Translations under genes and position numbers: made by a program
In this document: positions 34,010 through 45,863 of the stretch, in pieces
Position numbering within the stretch: the stretch's first letter is position 1
Layout of the letters: each line of letters begins with the position of its first letter
Assembly (NCBI GenBank): GCA_947095585.1
Contig: OX352761.1
Span: 87,052,419 to 87,116,418 of the forward strand
DNA length: 64,000 nucleotides
Direction: 5' to 3'
DNA from: Nephrocerus scutellatus
Lineage: Eukaryota > Arthropoda > Insecta > Diptera > Pipunculidae
The notes under the pieces: model-generated
Told to the model about the DNA's origin: nothing
The model's input: the letters and a program-made list of their open reading frames with translations, nothing else
Database searches by the model: none

Positions 34010-35056
34010 GTTTTGCTTTTTCAAGTGATCATTGCCGGATATCTTTCGCGTGAAACGAGCCTAACTCTTTTTCTTGAAGGTACTCCAACACATAATAACA
34101 ATTTCCCGATTTTTCTCTAATGCGAGCTTTCATGAAGGTTGGCGCTAGCTTGGCGTTAAAACCCTTGTACCAATTGCTTTGCGCAAAGTTTCTTCGGTAC
34201 ACCTCTTGTCCTACACGGAAATTTACTTTTCTTGACCGAGTGTTGTAAACCCGTTCATTTGCCTCGTATTTTCTTTGGCCTTACTACGTATCTGGGCCAA
34301 CCCGTCCTCATGAGCGATGGAGATATCGGGTGACTCTAACAAGTCTAATTTCCGCAAGAGCTTGTAACTCTCACCGTGCACCACCATGCTTTGGCCAAAC
34401 GTCAGGAAATAAGGCGAAAATCCCGTTGAGGTATGTACTGAACTCCGCAGGAAGCAGCTAATGTGGCTGAGATTAACATCCCATCCCGATTGGTCGTCTT
34501 TAAGGAAGGTACGAATTGCTGCTATCAGGGATCTATTCACTCGTTCCGACGCGTTTGCTTGCGGTGAATATAGCGCAGTATATGTGTGATCGACACCGTA
34601 GGTGGCCAGGAGTTGGTTAAAACCCTTGCACCTAAATTTAACACCATTATCTGTTACAATGGTTTCGGGTACTCCGAAGGTAGGAAAGATGTAAGTCCTA
34701 AGATACTCAATAATGGGCTTCGCGACCAACTTTTTGAGCGGTAGTAGGAAGTGGAACTTCGTAAAATGATCCAAGATAATGAGTAAACCGATGTGTCCCA
34801 TTTTGGAGCGGGGAAAAGGCCCAATCAGGTCCATATACAGACGTTGGAACGATCTCAGCGAGACATTTTGCCGACCCATGGGTGGCCGCAATGGAACGTT
34901 TGGATGTTTAGTAGTTTTGCAAATTTCACAGGTCAGGACATACTCCCGTACCTCCGCAAACATACGAGGCCAAAAGAAACTTCTTTTTATTCTTTGAAAG
35001 GTCTTGTTAATGCCCCCGTGTACCGCGGTTACAGTGTCGTGCGTACGCTCTATCAC
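34010..35056 (-). pseudogene. pol: RG-2 integrase
   Basis: The open piece 34223-35056 (277 codons) has the zinc-binding H...C-E-I-C finger and the DDE core: Y-M-D-L-I-G-P, V-T-D-N-G-V-K-F, and S-P-Q-A-N-A-S-E-R, with D, D and E all present. A frameshift near 34250 puts the C-terminal domain (Y-K-G-F-N-A-K-L-A-P) in another frame down to a stop near 34020. The gap and stop between this piece and RT/RNase H (35057-35107) separate it from the upstream frame. Confidence 0.85.
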
Positions 35057-35104
35057 TTGGTTAGTAAGGCCTTTGGGAAACCATAATTTCCAAGCGGATT
35101 GCTC

Positions 35105-36352
35105 TTAGACTTCGTCGCTATTGTAAAATTCAGTGCGCTTATACAGATATCGATCGACTACTCTCAAATCGGGCAATCGGGTACCGTGTTCAACAACCTG
35201 CGTCTTTAGTTTCTCATATTCCGTCGAAGAGAATTCGGCCGAGGAAAGATCGATCTCGGGTACCACTTTTTCTATAGAGGCAAGGGCATCTTCGTGAACC
35301 CTGGACAGCGCATCGGGGACTTTGTTTTCCAAGCCATTTCGGTGACAAATGGAAAATTGGAATCCCTGAAGTTTTAGGGCCCACCTGCCAAGCCTACTAC
35401 TGAGATCTTTCTGCCGCATGAGCCACTGCAACGAGGCGTGGTCGGTCAACAACGTGAATTCCAAACCATCTAAGAATGGGCGAAAGTGTTTAATACTGAG
35501 CACCGCCGCTAGGCATTCTTGCTCGGTGACGCTGTAGTTGCTTTGGGCCTTATTGAGCTTTTGGGACCAATAGGTTATGGGCGCTTCCGACCCGTCGTCG
35601 AGCGTCTGGACCAGAACACTACCAATCCCTGATTGACTAGCGTCGCATTGTATAATAAATGGTTTTGCAAAGTCAGGTGGATACAACACGGGAGAGGAAG
35701 TAAGTTTATCTTTTAGCACGTCAAATGCCGATTCGGCTTCGTCATTCCACTGTAAACTCTTGCACCGTTTCAATAAATCGGTTAGAGGCGTGCAGATCGT
35801 GGCAAAATTGGAAATAAACCTCCGGTACCAACCCGCCATCCCAAGGAAACGACGGAGTTGGCGCACCGTATTGGGGACTGGGTAGTCTACTATCGCTTGA
35901 ACCTTTTCGGGGTCCGTTCTCAGTCCACCATGCCCGATGATGTGTCCGAGGTAGCGGACTTCTTTTAGGCAAAACTTGCTTTTAGCCACATTTAACGTTA
36001 GTCCCGCGCATCTGAGATGTTTCGCGACTTCTTGGAGCGTATCCAGGTGACCTTCGAAGTCTTTGGTTATTACTAGTAGATCGTCAAGATAGACGAAAAC
36101 CCTTTCGTGAAGCTCTGCAGGAATAATCCTATCCATTAGCCGGCACATCGTTTGCGGGGCATTACACAACCCGAAAGGCATTACTCTAAATTGATACAAG
36201 GGGCGCTTGGGGACAGTAAAGGCCGTCTTCTCTCTAGAGCTAAGTTCCAGAGGAATCTGCAAAAAAGCATCCTTTAAATCTAAGCTGGAAATGAACTCGG
36301 CTCGTGGAATTCTACTTAATATACGAAGTTTTCCCGAGGCCCTCTGTATCAT
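35105..36352 (-). pseudogene. pol: RG-2 reverse transcriptase and RNase H
   Basis: A 415-codon open piece. It has S-L-D-L-K-D-A-F-L-Q-I, F-G-L-C-N-A-P-Q and the catalytic V-Y-L-D-D (about residue 89), the connection (L-G-M-A-G-W-Y-R-R-F-I), then RNase H with C-D-A-S, Y-S-V-T-E-Q-E-C and L-T-D-H-A-S. All key catalytic residues of RT are present. The N-terminal RT fingers are only partly included because the frame starts after a break at about 36350. It ends at a TAG at 35107-35105 before integrase. Confidence 0.88.
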
Positions 36353-36840
36353 AAGATGGGAACAAATTTATTTATTGCGTCTAATCTAGTTAACTGTAGT
36401 TTAGTCAGGTCATGCATATTTAACAATTCATCAGTCGCCTGAGTTACTGTCACCTCCGAAACTATTTCAGGAGCTAGCTCAAACAATCTCCAAAATACGA
36501 CCCCCAGATATAAGTTTTGGGCTAGTGTGGGAACGACATATAAAGACATTCGTTTGGTCTTGTCCCGAAACACGATATCCGTTACCAACAAGCCACAAAC
36601 CTTTTGAGCATTTCCTTCGGCCGTTCGGACGGGTGTGACGAACCGCTTTAAATCAATTTCGCTATCTTTACCTTGGAGACCAACGACGCGCCAATACAGC
36701 TTATGGAAGCACCGCTGTCCAGCAACCCCAATGTTTCACTGCCTAACAAGGTGACGGTGGCGTACGGTCGGGTGTCATTGGTTTTGACCAGGATAGTACT
36801 CATCACCAAGCTACGGCTTTTCCTGACCAGAAGTTCCAGA
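36349..36840 (-). pseudogene. pol: RG-2 aspartic protease and linker
   Basis: The minus strand near 36705-36725 encodes the retropepsin motif L-L-D-S-G-A-S. After a frame break, 36349-36591 encodes the segment between protease and RT. The protease is cut into at least two frames. Confidence 0.7.
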
Positions 36841-37179
36841 ATTGTTTTATCCGCTGGGAGGATCTGTTAGATAAAGTTTTACTACGGTTGGCATTTGTTC
36901 CAAAAAATTTCGCCCGGGCCAGATTATAATCTTCAACGCGGGTACGGTACGGCTTGATAGGGGACAAAAGGGAGTCAGTCTTTTTGGGTGGCAAGCTAAT
37001 GACGAACCGGTGACCCTCTGCATCACAATTCCAACAAATCAATTTTAAAACCGCATGATTCTCTTGACTAGTGGACTTAAACGGGTTCGCGGTGGGAGAG
37101 GTTGTCGAGCTAGCTATTTCCTCACCTCACAGTTCAGCAATATGGCGCCGAGGATATGGTGGGTACATTTCTAAAGATA
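36803..37179 (-). pseudogene. gag: RG-2 Gag C-terminal region with altered zinc knuckle
   Basis: It lies in a different frame from the main gag ORF, which stops at 37180. It contains a knuckle C-W-N-C-D-A-E-G-H-R-F-V-I-S, in which the fourth ligand Cys is replaced by Ser, so zinc binding is probably lost. Nucleocapsid function would be impaired. Confidence 0.65.
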
Positions 37180-38475
37180 TCATTCAAGAAGCGTTCTCGT
37201 CTCTGGACTACCTTGCGCAGCATGGACACAGAGCCAATATCTAAGTGCAAAATCTCGTGTCGAACTTCTGACCGCAAATTCCGGTAAATTCAGAATCTCC
37301 ACCAAATCTACTTCATTAATTGGCGATCGAAGCTTATCAATGAGCCGGACGATGGAGTCGTAGTACTCGTCGAACGTTTCTTTCTCCCGTTGTTTACGGC
37401 ACCTAATAGCCTCTCGAATATCATAGTCAGTCCTGCTATCCTTATACTGTTGGCGCAGGTATTCAATCAATTCGTCCCATATGGAAAACGGGTGCGATCT
37501 GTGGAACCTCCAGAACCACTCCTTGGCTTTTCCCTTAAACAATAGGTGGGCGTTTTTACACAACAACCCAAAATTTCCGTCCAGAGTCTGATGCGTTAGG
37601 GACTGCACTTGATAAATGAAATTATCTACAGACAACCCATCGGACGATCCTTCGAATTGTAAATGCCAACTCGAAATTATGTTAGACACCTTTACGGCGG
37701 TGTTGACATCTATCTGAGAAGAACGGGTTGGATAAGAGGTCTGAAGGTTCTGATCTCTACGCTCGAATAGCATGTCACGCGGCCACGGGAAATTTTCACA
37801 ATCTGGGGTATTAGTGGGCACCGCCGAAGCTCTATGCTCACGTTCTCGTAAGTTCAACATGCCAAAGCACCGTTCTACATTGGTTTCGATAAACTGAGAG
37901 AGGTCTTGCGAAATTTGTTGCATCATCGACCCTTGGATCTGGTCAATGGAATCGTTAACCACTTGCTGGATCGTTGAGATCAGGTTGGAGTCTCTCCTAC
38001 CAGGTCTCACCGTGAGGGCGGGTAGGGAAAGTCGAGAGCGAGTGTCTGTGCCAGCTAGGTGTTCGGGTTCTTGCCCTAGACCCTCATTAGTCGGAAGGTT
38101 TCCAACTCGCTGATCCCTTTGTGCGTTGGTTGGCAATCGCACTGAAGGCTTTCTTTTCGAACGATTTCGAGTATTATGACTATTCGGATCGTCAGCGACC
38201 CCATCGCCACTAGCTACACTAAACATTGGTCGGACCCCGTATGGTCTCAACGAACTCAACACGCAGGGATGGTTGCACTGGGGACAGATCTCGGAACTTT
38301 TCAGCGATTCAGCCAAACAATATTTATGGTAAATGTGTTTGCAGTTGGTAATGACACTCTCCGCGCTGCCATCGATTACGATTTTACAAATCGGGCACTC
38401 AGGTGTTACGGGTGTGGCCGCTTCCACTGGCCCGATGAGCCTTTTGGGTCCATCGAAACTACGTCTAACGGCCAT
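37180..38475 (-). CDS. gag: RG-2 Gag with N-terminal RING-H2 domain
   Basis: 431 codons from ATG. Residues 27-67 form a perfect C3H2C3 RING-H2 finger: C27, C30, C45, H47, H50, C53, C64 and C67, with C-P-I-C and C-P-Q-C pairs as in ubiquitin E3 ligases (Ile29 and Pro65 are typical E2-contact positions). Residues about 80-250 are Arg/Ser-rich and then helical (I-Q-Q-V-V-N-D). Residues about 255-410 form a retrotransposon Gag capsid domain (F-K-G-K-A-K-E-W-F-W). The frame ends before the zinc knuckle because of a break at about 37180. It probably assembles particles; a ubiquitin-related role is inferred from the RING only. Confidence 0.88.
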   Translation of the reverse strand: MAVRRSFDGPKRLIGPVEAATPVTPECPICKIVIDGSAESVITNCKHIYHKYCLAESLKSSEICPQCNHPCVLSSLRPYGVRPMFSVASGDGVADDPNSHNTRNRSKRKPSVRLPTNAQRDQRVGNLPTNEGLGQEPEHLAGTDTRSRLSLPALTVRPGRRDSNLISTIQQVVNDSIDQIQGSMMQQISQDLSQFIETNVERCFGMLNLREREHRASAVPTNTPDCENFPWPRDMLFERRDQNLQTSYPTRSSQIDVNTAVKVSNIISSWHLQFEGSSDGLSVDNFIYQVQSLTHQTLDGNFGLLCKNAHLLFKGKAKEWFWRFHRSHPFSIWDELIEYLRQQYKDSRTDYDIREAIRCRKQREKETFDEYYDSIVRLIDKLRSPINEVDLVEILNLPEFAVRSSTRDFALRYWLCVHAAQGSPETRTLLE

Positions 38476-39877
38476 TAGGAAGCAGTAGTCGAGAGGAAAA
38501 AAAAAATAGAATTTTCTAGCAAGTATTACGAATCTGTGTTATCAAATCTGATCAAAGCACAACTTTGCCTCCCGTAATCAGTCAGAAAAAAAATTTAAAA
38601 AAAACGACTATCGATTAAGGTCTGCCTAAAATTAAAACTTTTTTTTTTTTATATATATTTATTTAAACTTATATTACTAGTTGAACGACAAAATCCAATC
38701 TTATCAAAAAAAAAAAATAAATCTAGGAATTCTTAATCGTATTCAATCTCGGCTTACATCCTATTGGTAAGGATCTTGATAAATACTAGAACCACTATTT
38801 TCTAATTCCTCCTGGAAATTTTTCGAATAAAATATTTCAAAAAAACTATTAAAATAAGTGTGTCAATTAGCAACAATTGCAAAGATAAGTCTTAATGGGT
38901 CATCATTCTCTCGCCTTCTCGTCCCTGTGGGTGCCGCGCCTAAGAGGAGTAGTCTAGACTCAATTTGCTACCAAGCAGTAAATCCCTAGCATAACCAATT
39001 CGAATTAGAAGTCGAAGAGACGTATAAACCTCTAATCAGGCACAGAGTTCTCAACCAGTTCCTCTCATTCATCCGAACAACCGTTCGTTCGGAGGCTTAT
39101 CTCCGGAGAGTTTCAAAAATTAAAATCTCAGGCTTTCACTTTGCGCCACCAGGTGTGGTCAATCAGGGATTCCGTTGGTGCAAAACAAAACGAAAAGGAA
39201 AAAAAATCTTACTGTTACAGGTTAACCTTGGATCAGATAGAAAAAAGGAAAAAACCAAGATTGAGCTTTAGCTATATCCAACGTGAGTTTAAAATTAAAC
39301 CGTAGGGGTCTTCTAATACATTACATTGGACAAGTAAAATCGGTGTAGTATCCAGCTTGTGTAAGCCAGAACCGCAATTCCGGATAGAAATCGGTCAATA
39401 TTCACTTTGGACAAATGCCAGTCAGTGTTTTCCGGACACTGATTTTATTTTAACAAGTTCAGGAAATAAAAATTGGGAAATTGGGTATAAAAAGGAAAAG
39501 AAAAATTATATGAACTCAGTTAAGGGTCCTTCCACTGATATGAAGTCGGTCAAGAATCATAGGTCAGGTATCCGGCAGTCGTGCACCAGATAACCCGCAT
39601 TTCCGCATGATCCTTAGCCGTCTCTAATTCAGGGCCAACCATATCTATGATGCAACTCAGGGACGTCGGTCAAGTGTTCAGCAAACGAACGCCAAATCAC
39701 TTGTGATTCCGGATGATGCTAGGCCTTTCCTCCCACTGGAAAAGCCAAGACTTGTTAGTGTCGATTTGACACTAATTTCAATTAATCTAATGCTATAAGA
39801 TAAAAAAAATTAAGAAAGGAAAGCAATAGGTATTGGGGACCCAAAAGGAAGCTAGTACAACATCTAACCCCTTTCGG
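38476..39877 (-). other. RG-2 leader
   Basis: A 1.4-kb leader between the primer site and gag. Several short plus-strand frames exist but none looks real. Repeated in the duplicated copy at 40920-42322. Confidence 0.7.
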
Positions 39878-39895
39878 GCCCCACGTTGGGCGCCA
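39878..39895 (-). promoter_or_regulatory. RG-2 primer-binding site (tRNA-Lys), inner copy
   Basis: Plus strand gccccacgttgggcgcca, five bases from the LTR-like sequence that starts at 39901. It is identical to the RG-1 site in reverse complement. Confidence 0.85.
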
Positions 39896-39900
39896 TTTTA

Positions 39901-40600
39901 TGTAATGATTTTCATATAGATGAATGCCTTTCTTTATTCATCTATATATATATGCACGTATGTGCATATTTATGTGTCCCTCAGAGTCTTATGACAATGA
40001 GTCGTTCATCACTATTCAGATGGCAGCAATATGTGACGACGATTATACCTGTTGTTGTGTTACTTGGGCGGTTTGTTTTGGGGTGACGATCGGCGGAGTG
40101 CACGCCTAGCGATGCTCTTGCTTAAGCTCGTCAGGTTGTGGGCGGGGTTATTGCCTGTCATACCAAAACTAATATACATTACACATAAAATTTGTTTGCA
40201 TGCACTTTACTGGGAAACAACAAAAAAAGGAGAAGAAGAAACGGTATCCTAGAAGGTAAATCCAAGGCGAGAGAAAACACAAAAAAAAACCCTTTCACGG
40301 TATGAAGCTCCAGAAGGAACTAAATGATCTGATATCTGATGATCTATTTTGACCCATTCGTGATTCGGAACGAGAAGTTCTTCCAAAAAAATAAGTTTCC
40401 TTTGATTTTGGATTCCCTCTCTGTTTACTTCTCTGGGCACGTCTACCCTCTGGAACACGAAAAAGGCTGAGAGAAATATTACCTTGCTTAAAAACTAATT
40501 AACTCTCCATCGAGTAAAGTTAGTCAGAAAAAAAATAAATTAAAAAAAAAACTTAGTGGTGTTCCGTTAATTTAAGTATAATAATATATAATTTTTTACT
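39901..40600 (-). repeat. Partial RG-2 LTR within the duplication
   Basis: Matches 42346-43045 and 30510-31200. It is the R/U5 end of the LTR copied by the tandem duplication; array 1 and the rest of the LTR are absent. Confidence 0.88.
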
Positions 40601-40919
40601 AAATATGAATTTTAGTATTATGACTATTCGGATCGTCAGCGACCCCATCGCCACTAGCTACACTAAACATTGGTCGGACCCCGTATGGTCTCAACGAACT
40701 CAACACGCAGGGATGGTTGCACTGGGGACAGATCTCGGAACTTTTCAGCGATTCAGCCAAACAATATTTATGGTAAATGTGTTTGCAGTTGGTAATGACA
40801 CTCTCCGCGCTGCCATCGATTACGATTTTACAAATCGGGCACTCAGGTGTTACGGGTGTGGCCGCTTCCACTGGCCCGATGAGCCTTTTGGGTCCATCGA
40901 AACTACGTCTAACGGCCAT
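40599..40919 (-). pseudogene. Duplicated RG-2 Gag start: stand-alone RING ORF
   Basis: A 106-codon ORF identical to the first 101 residues of RG-2 Gag, then five to six junction-encoded residues and a stop. All eight RING ligands are kept, so a free RING-only protein would result if it were expressed. It lies directly downstream of the outer leader, primer site and 5' LTR, the position normally occupied by full gag. Confidence 0.85.
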
Positions 40920-42322
40920 TAGGAAGCAGTAGTCGAGAGGAAAAAAAAAATAGAATTTTCTAGCAAGTATTACGAATCTGTGTTATCAAATCTGATCAAA
41001 GCACAACTTTGCCTCCCGTAATCAGTCAGAAAAAAAATTTAAAAAAAACGACTATCGATTAAGGTCTGCCTAAAATTAAAACTTTTTTTTTTTTATATAT
41101 ATTTATTTAAACTTATATTACTAGTTGAACGACAAAATCCAATCTTATCAAAAAAAAAAAAATAAATCTAGGAATTCTTAATCGTATTCAATCTCGGCTT
41201 ACATCCTATTGGTAAGGATCTTGATAAATACTAGAACCACTATTTTCTAATTCCTCCTGGAAATTTTTCGAATAAAATATTTCAAAAAAACTATTAAAAT
41301 AAGTGTGTCAATTAGCAACAATTGCAAAGATAAGTCTTAATGGGTCATCATTCTCTCGCCTTCTCGTCCCTGTGGGTGCCGCGCCTAAGAGGAGTAGTCT
41401 AGACTCAATTTGCTACCAAGCAGTAAATCCCTAGCATAACCAATTCGAATTAGAAGTCGAAGAGACGTATAAACCTCTAATCAGGCACAGAGTTCTCAAC
41501 CAGTTCCTCTCATTCATCCGAACAACCGTTCGTTCGGAGGCTTATCTCCGGAGAGTTTCAAAAATTAAAATCTCAGGCTTTCACTTTGCGCCACCAGGTG
41601 TGGTCAATCAGGGATTCCGTTGGTGCAAAACAAAACGAAAAGGAAAAAAAATCTTACTGTTACAGGTTAACCTTGGATCAGATAGAAAAAAGGAAAAAAC
41701 CAAGATTGAGCTTTAGCTATATCCAACGTGAGTTTAAAATTAAACCGTAGGGGTCTTCTAATACATTACATTGGACAAGTAAAATCGGTGTAGTATCCAG
41801 CTTGTGTAAGCCAGAACCGCAATTCCGGATAGAAATCGGTCAATATTCACTTTGGACAAATGCCAGTCAGTGTTTTCCGGACACTGATTTTATTTTAACA
41901 AGTTCAGGAAATAAAAATTGGGAAATTGGGTATAAAAAGGAAAAGAAAAATTATATGAACTCAGTTAAGGGTCCTTCCACTGATATGAAGTCGGTCAAGA
42001 ATCATAGGTCAGGTATCCGGCAGTCGTGCACCAGATAACCCGCATTTCCGCATGATCCTTAGCCGTCTCTAATTCAGGGCCAACCATATCTATGATGCAA
42101 CTCAGGGACGTCGGTCAAGTGTTCAGCAAACGAACGCCAAATCACTTGTGATTCCGGATGATGCTAGGCCTTTCCTCCCACTGGAAAAGCCAAGACTTGT
42201 TAGTGTCGATTTGACACTAATTTCAATTAATCTAATGCTATAAGATAAAAAAAATTAAGAAAGGAAAGCAATAGGTATTGGGGACCCAAAAGGAAGCTAG
42301 TACTACATCTAACCCCTTTCGG

Positions 42323-42340
42323 GCCCCACGTTGGGCGCCA
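42323..42340 (-). promoter_or_regulatory. RG-2 primer-binding site (tRNA-Lys), outer copy
   Basis: Second identical primer site, next to the full 5' LTR (42346 onwards). This is the one in the normal position. Confidence 0.85.
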
Positions 42341-42345
42341 TTTTA

Positions 42346-45300
42346 TGTAATGATTTTCATATAGATGAATGCCTTTCTTTATTCATCTATATATATATGC
42401 ACGTATGTGCATATTTATGTGTCCCTCAGAGTCTTATGACAATGAGTCGTTCATCACTATTCAGATGGCAGCAATATGTGACGACGATTATACCTGTTGT
42501 TGTGTTACTTGGGCGGTTTGTTTTGGGGTGACGATCGGCGGAGTGCACGCCTAGCGATGCTCTTGCTTAAGCTCGTCAGGTTGTGGGCGGGGTTATTGCC
42601 TGTCATACCAAAACTAATATACATTACACATAAAATTTGTTTGCATGCACTTTACTGGGAAACAACAAAAAAAGGAGAAGAAGAAACGGTATCCTAGAAG
42701 GTAAATCCAAGGCGAGAGAAAACACAAAAAAAACCCTTTCACGGTATGAAGCTCCAGAAGGAACTAAATGATCTGATATCTGATGATCTATTTTGACCCA
42801 TTCGTGATTCGGAACGAGAAGTTCTTCCAAAAAAATAAGTTTCCTTTGATTTTGGATTCCCTCTCTGTTTACTTCTCTGGGCACGTCTACCCTCTGGAAC
42901 ACGAAAAAGGCTGAGAGAAATATTACCTTGCTTAAAAACTAATTAACTCTCCATCGAGTAAAGTTAGTCAGAAAAAAAATAAATTAAAAAAAAAACTTAG
43001 TGGTGTTCCGTTAATTTAAGTATAATAATATATAATTTTTTACTAATACCATTGTTCATACAGGGTCTTGCTTTTAAAAATAAGCAAATACAAATTTTTT
43101 TTATATTTAATGTCCTGTTAAGTTCGACAGAGTCTTGCTTGTAAATACAACCAGATACCTATATTTACTTAAGGCCCCAGTAATTCCTACATGGTTTTTG
43201 CCTTCCACAAAAAAAAAAGGAAAATACTAATATATAATTAATGCCCCTGTAATTTCTACAGGGTTTTGCTTTCCACACAAGTGTATAAATACAAATATAT
43301 ATATATAATGCCCCATTAATTTTCCACAGGGTCTTGCTTTTAAAAATAAGTAAATACAATTTTTTTTGAAGTTAATGCCCTGTTAAGTTCGACAGGGTCT
43401 TGCTTGTCAATACAACCAGATACTAATATTTATTTAAGGCCCCTGTAATTCCTACAGGGTTTTTGCCTTCCACAAAAAAAGATAAATACTAATATTTATA
43501 TAATGCACCTATAATTCCTACAGGGTCTTGCTTTTAAAATTATAAAATAAATACAAATATAAAAGACCAATTTTTTCTACTGTCAGTAATTTTTTTTCTC
43601 TACCTTTACCATCAGACAACAAGAGAGGGGGAGGGAGAGAGTGTTCGTTAATGTATAAATGTAAAACCAGTCATCAAGAAAAGGTTGATACACACGTTTA
43701 AAGGTAAGTAAATAAAAGATGATACCTATATGAGCACAAAAATTCCAATCGTGTCCTCCGGCAGCGCTGACGAATTTGACAACCTGGATTATTGATCTAA
43801 AGTTAAAACAAATCATGAATTAAAGGAATCTGTGGACGCTCCCTACCGTTCTCTCTATCTCTCTCTCTCTCACTGCTAGATTAACCCGGGATGCCGGGTC
43901 CGACAATTTATAAGGTTTAAGGATTGTAAACAAGATTTATTTTTTTTTTCTTTTTTTTTTCAGGGCTATTTAATCTTAGTAAGGGCTGATGCAACCATCT
44001 GTAGCATAAACAAGATTTATTTTTTTTTCTTTTATTTTTTCAGGGCTATTTAATCTTAGTAAGGGCTGATGCAACCATCTGTAGCATCAAAAAAAATTAT
44101 TCAACAAAATTCCTAATATCTAGGTGGGTGTCCTTAGACAAAAATAACTATATATATATAAATTTATATACAATCTGAGGAGGTTAAAAAAAACACTAAA
44201 ACTACAAAGTTGATCTCTTTCCTGTAGTTCCTCGTTCTTGGTTCTTGGCATTCGGAGTGGCAACCAAAAGAGCCATTTTTGTTTTTTGCTCCAGAACTTG
44301 CAGCGATTACGGATTCCATCCGGGCCCGTTGAAAAAACAAATATGGAATATCGTAAGATAACGTCGTTACATTTAAAGAAGCGAGATGGCGATGCTTCAC
44401 GATCGCAATTTTCATAGTTATAGGTGAGATAACCCTTGCTTAACCTTTTTCCTGTAGGGACATACACTTTGTCAAATTTAATTTGCTTTAATTAATGCAG
44501 TCATTTGGGCACGCTAAACGATTTGACAGCGGCCATCTTTTTCATCCGCGTGGTGCTTATTGCCGGAACACTTCGCGAACATTATTTGCCTCGAAAATTT
44601 TAGCACCAAAAAAAGTCAAAAAGAACTAAATTTTATGTTTTTATATGACGCCTTTTCTTGTAGGGACATACACTTTGTCAAATTTAATTTGCTTTAATTA
44701 ATGCAGGCCTTTGGGCACGCTAAACGATTTGGCCATCTTTTTTTTTTATCCGCGTGGTGCTTATTGCCGGAACACTTCGCGAACATTCTTTGCCCAGAAA
44801 GAATATTTTACAACAAAAATTCAAACAAACTAAATTTTATGGTTCGATGCGACGCCGTTTCCTGCAGGGACTTATGCTTTTTACGCACATATAATTTGTC
44901 GAATTTACTTGCTTTAATTATTGCCAGCATTTGTGCACGCTAAACGATTTGGCAGCGGCCATCTTTTTACATACGCATGGTGCATATTGCCTAAACACTT
45001 CGCAGCCTTCTTTGCAAGAAAAAATAATTTTTTCAACAAAAATTCAAAATGAACTGAATTTTAGGTTTCTAGGTGGCGTCGTTTCCTGCCGTAATGTATG
45101 CGTTTGACGCACATATGAATTGTCGAATTTAAAAATAATTTGTCGAATTCACTTGCTTTAATTAACACGAGTGTTTGGGCACGCTAAACGATTTGGCAGC
45201 GGCCAACTTTTTTTTTACATACGCATGGTGCATATTGCCGAAACACTTCGCGAACCTTCTTTGCAAGAAAAAATATTTTTTTCAACAAAAATTCAAAATG

Positions 45301-45863
45301 AACTAAATTTTAGGTTTCTAGGTGGCGTCGTTTCCTGCCGTTTGCGTTTGACGCACATATGAATTGTCGAATTTAAAAATAATTTGTCGAATTCACTTGC
45401 TTTAATTAACACGAGTGCTTGGGCAAGCTAAACGATTTGGCAGCGGCCATCTTTTTTTTATATGCATGGTGCATATTGGCGAAACCATTCGCGAACATTC
45501 TTTGCAAAGTGAAAATATTTTTTTCAACAAATTCAAAAGAAAAGAGCTAAATTGTAGGTTTTTTTTGTATGACGCCGTTTCATATAATTTGTCGAATTTA
45601 TTACTACTCGTATCAACACTATTTCAAACAAAAAAAAACTAAACTTGTTTAACCACGCCGTTTCCTATTATCATTGCCGACATGAGGCGCACAATCGCAA
45701 TCAAAAAAAATTTCGCGGATCTTCCGTGCACGTATGACTTGCTTTTCGACTTCTAGATCACGACTGACTTCTTTTCTTTTTGTTATCGTCTGTTTGAAAC
45801 CACTCTAGCATGCACTGCAGTGGTGTATGTGAGAACTGTGTTGTCTGCCAGCAAAACCTGAGC
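42346..45863 (-). repeat. RG-2 5' LTR, part 1
   Basis: Collinear with 30510 to about 33597. It contains array 1 (43045-43530), a local duplication of about 80 bp around 43930-44070 (gggctatttaatcttagtaa twice), and an expanded array 2 (44470-45600). It is interrupted at 45863 by the hAT element. Confidence 0.88.

Larger units (their letters stand above)
38168..43057 (-). repeat. 2,445-bp tandem duplication in RG-2
   Basis: Copy 1 runs about 38168-40600 and copy 2 about 40613-43045. They are nearly identical (one substitution at 39850 vs 42295 and an A-run length change noted). The unit carries the gag start with RING, leader, primer site and the first 700 bp of the LTR. A filler of about 11 bp (atatgaatttt) sits at the junction. 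Confidence 0.92.

Noticed and set aside
39357..39593. 78-codon plus-strand ORF repeated at 41802
   Set aside because: Identical only because of the tandem duplication; antisense of the RG-2 leader.
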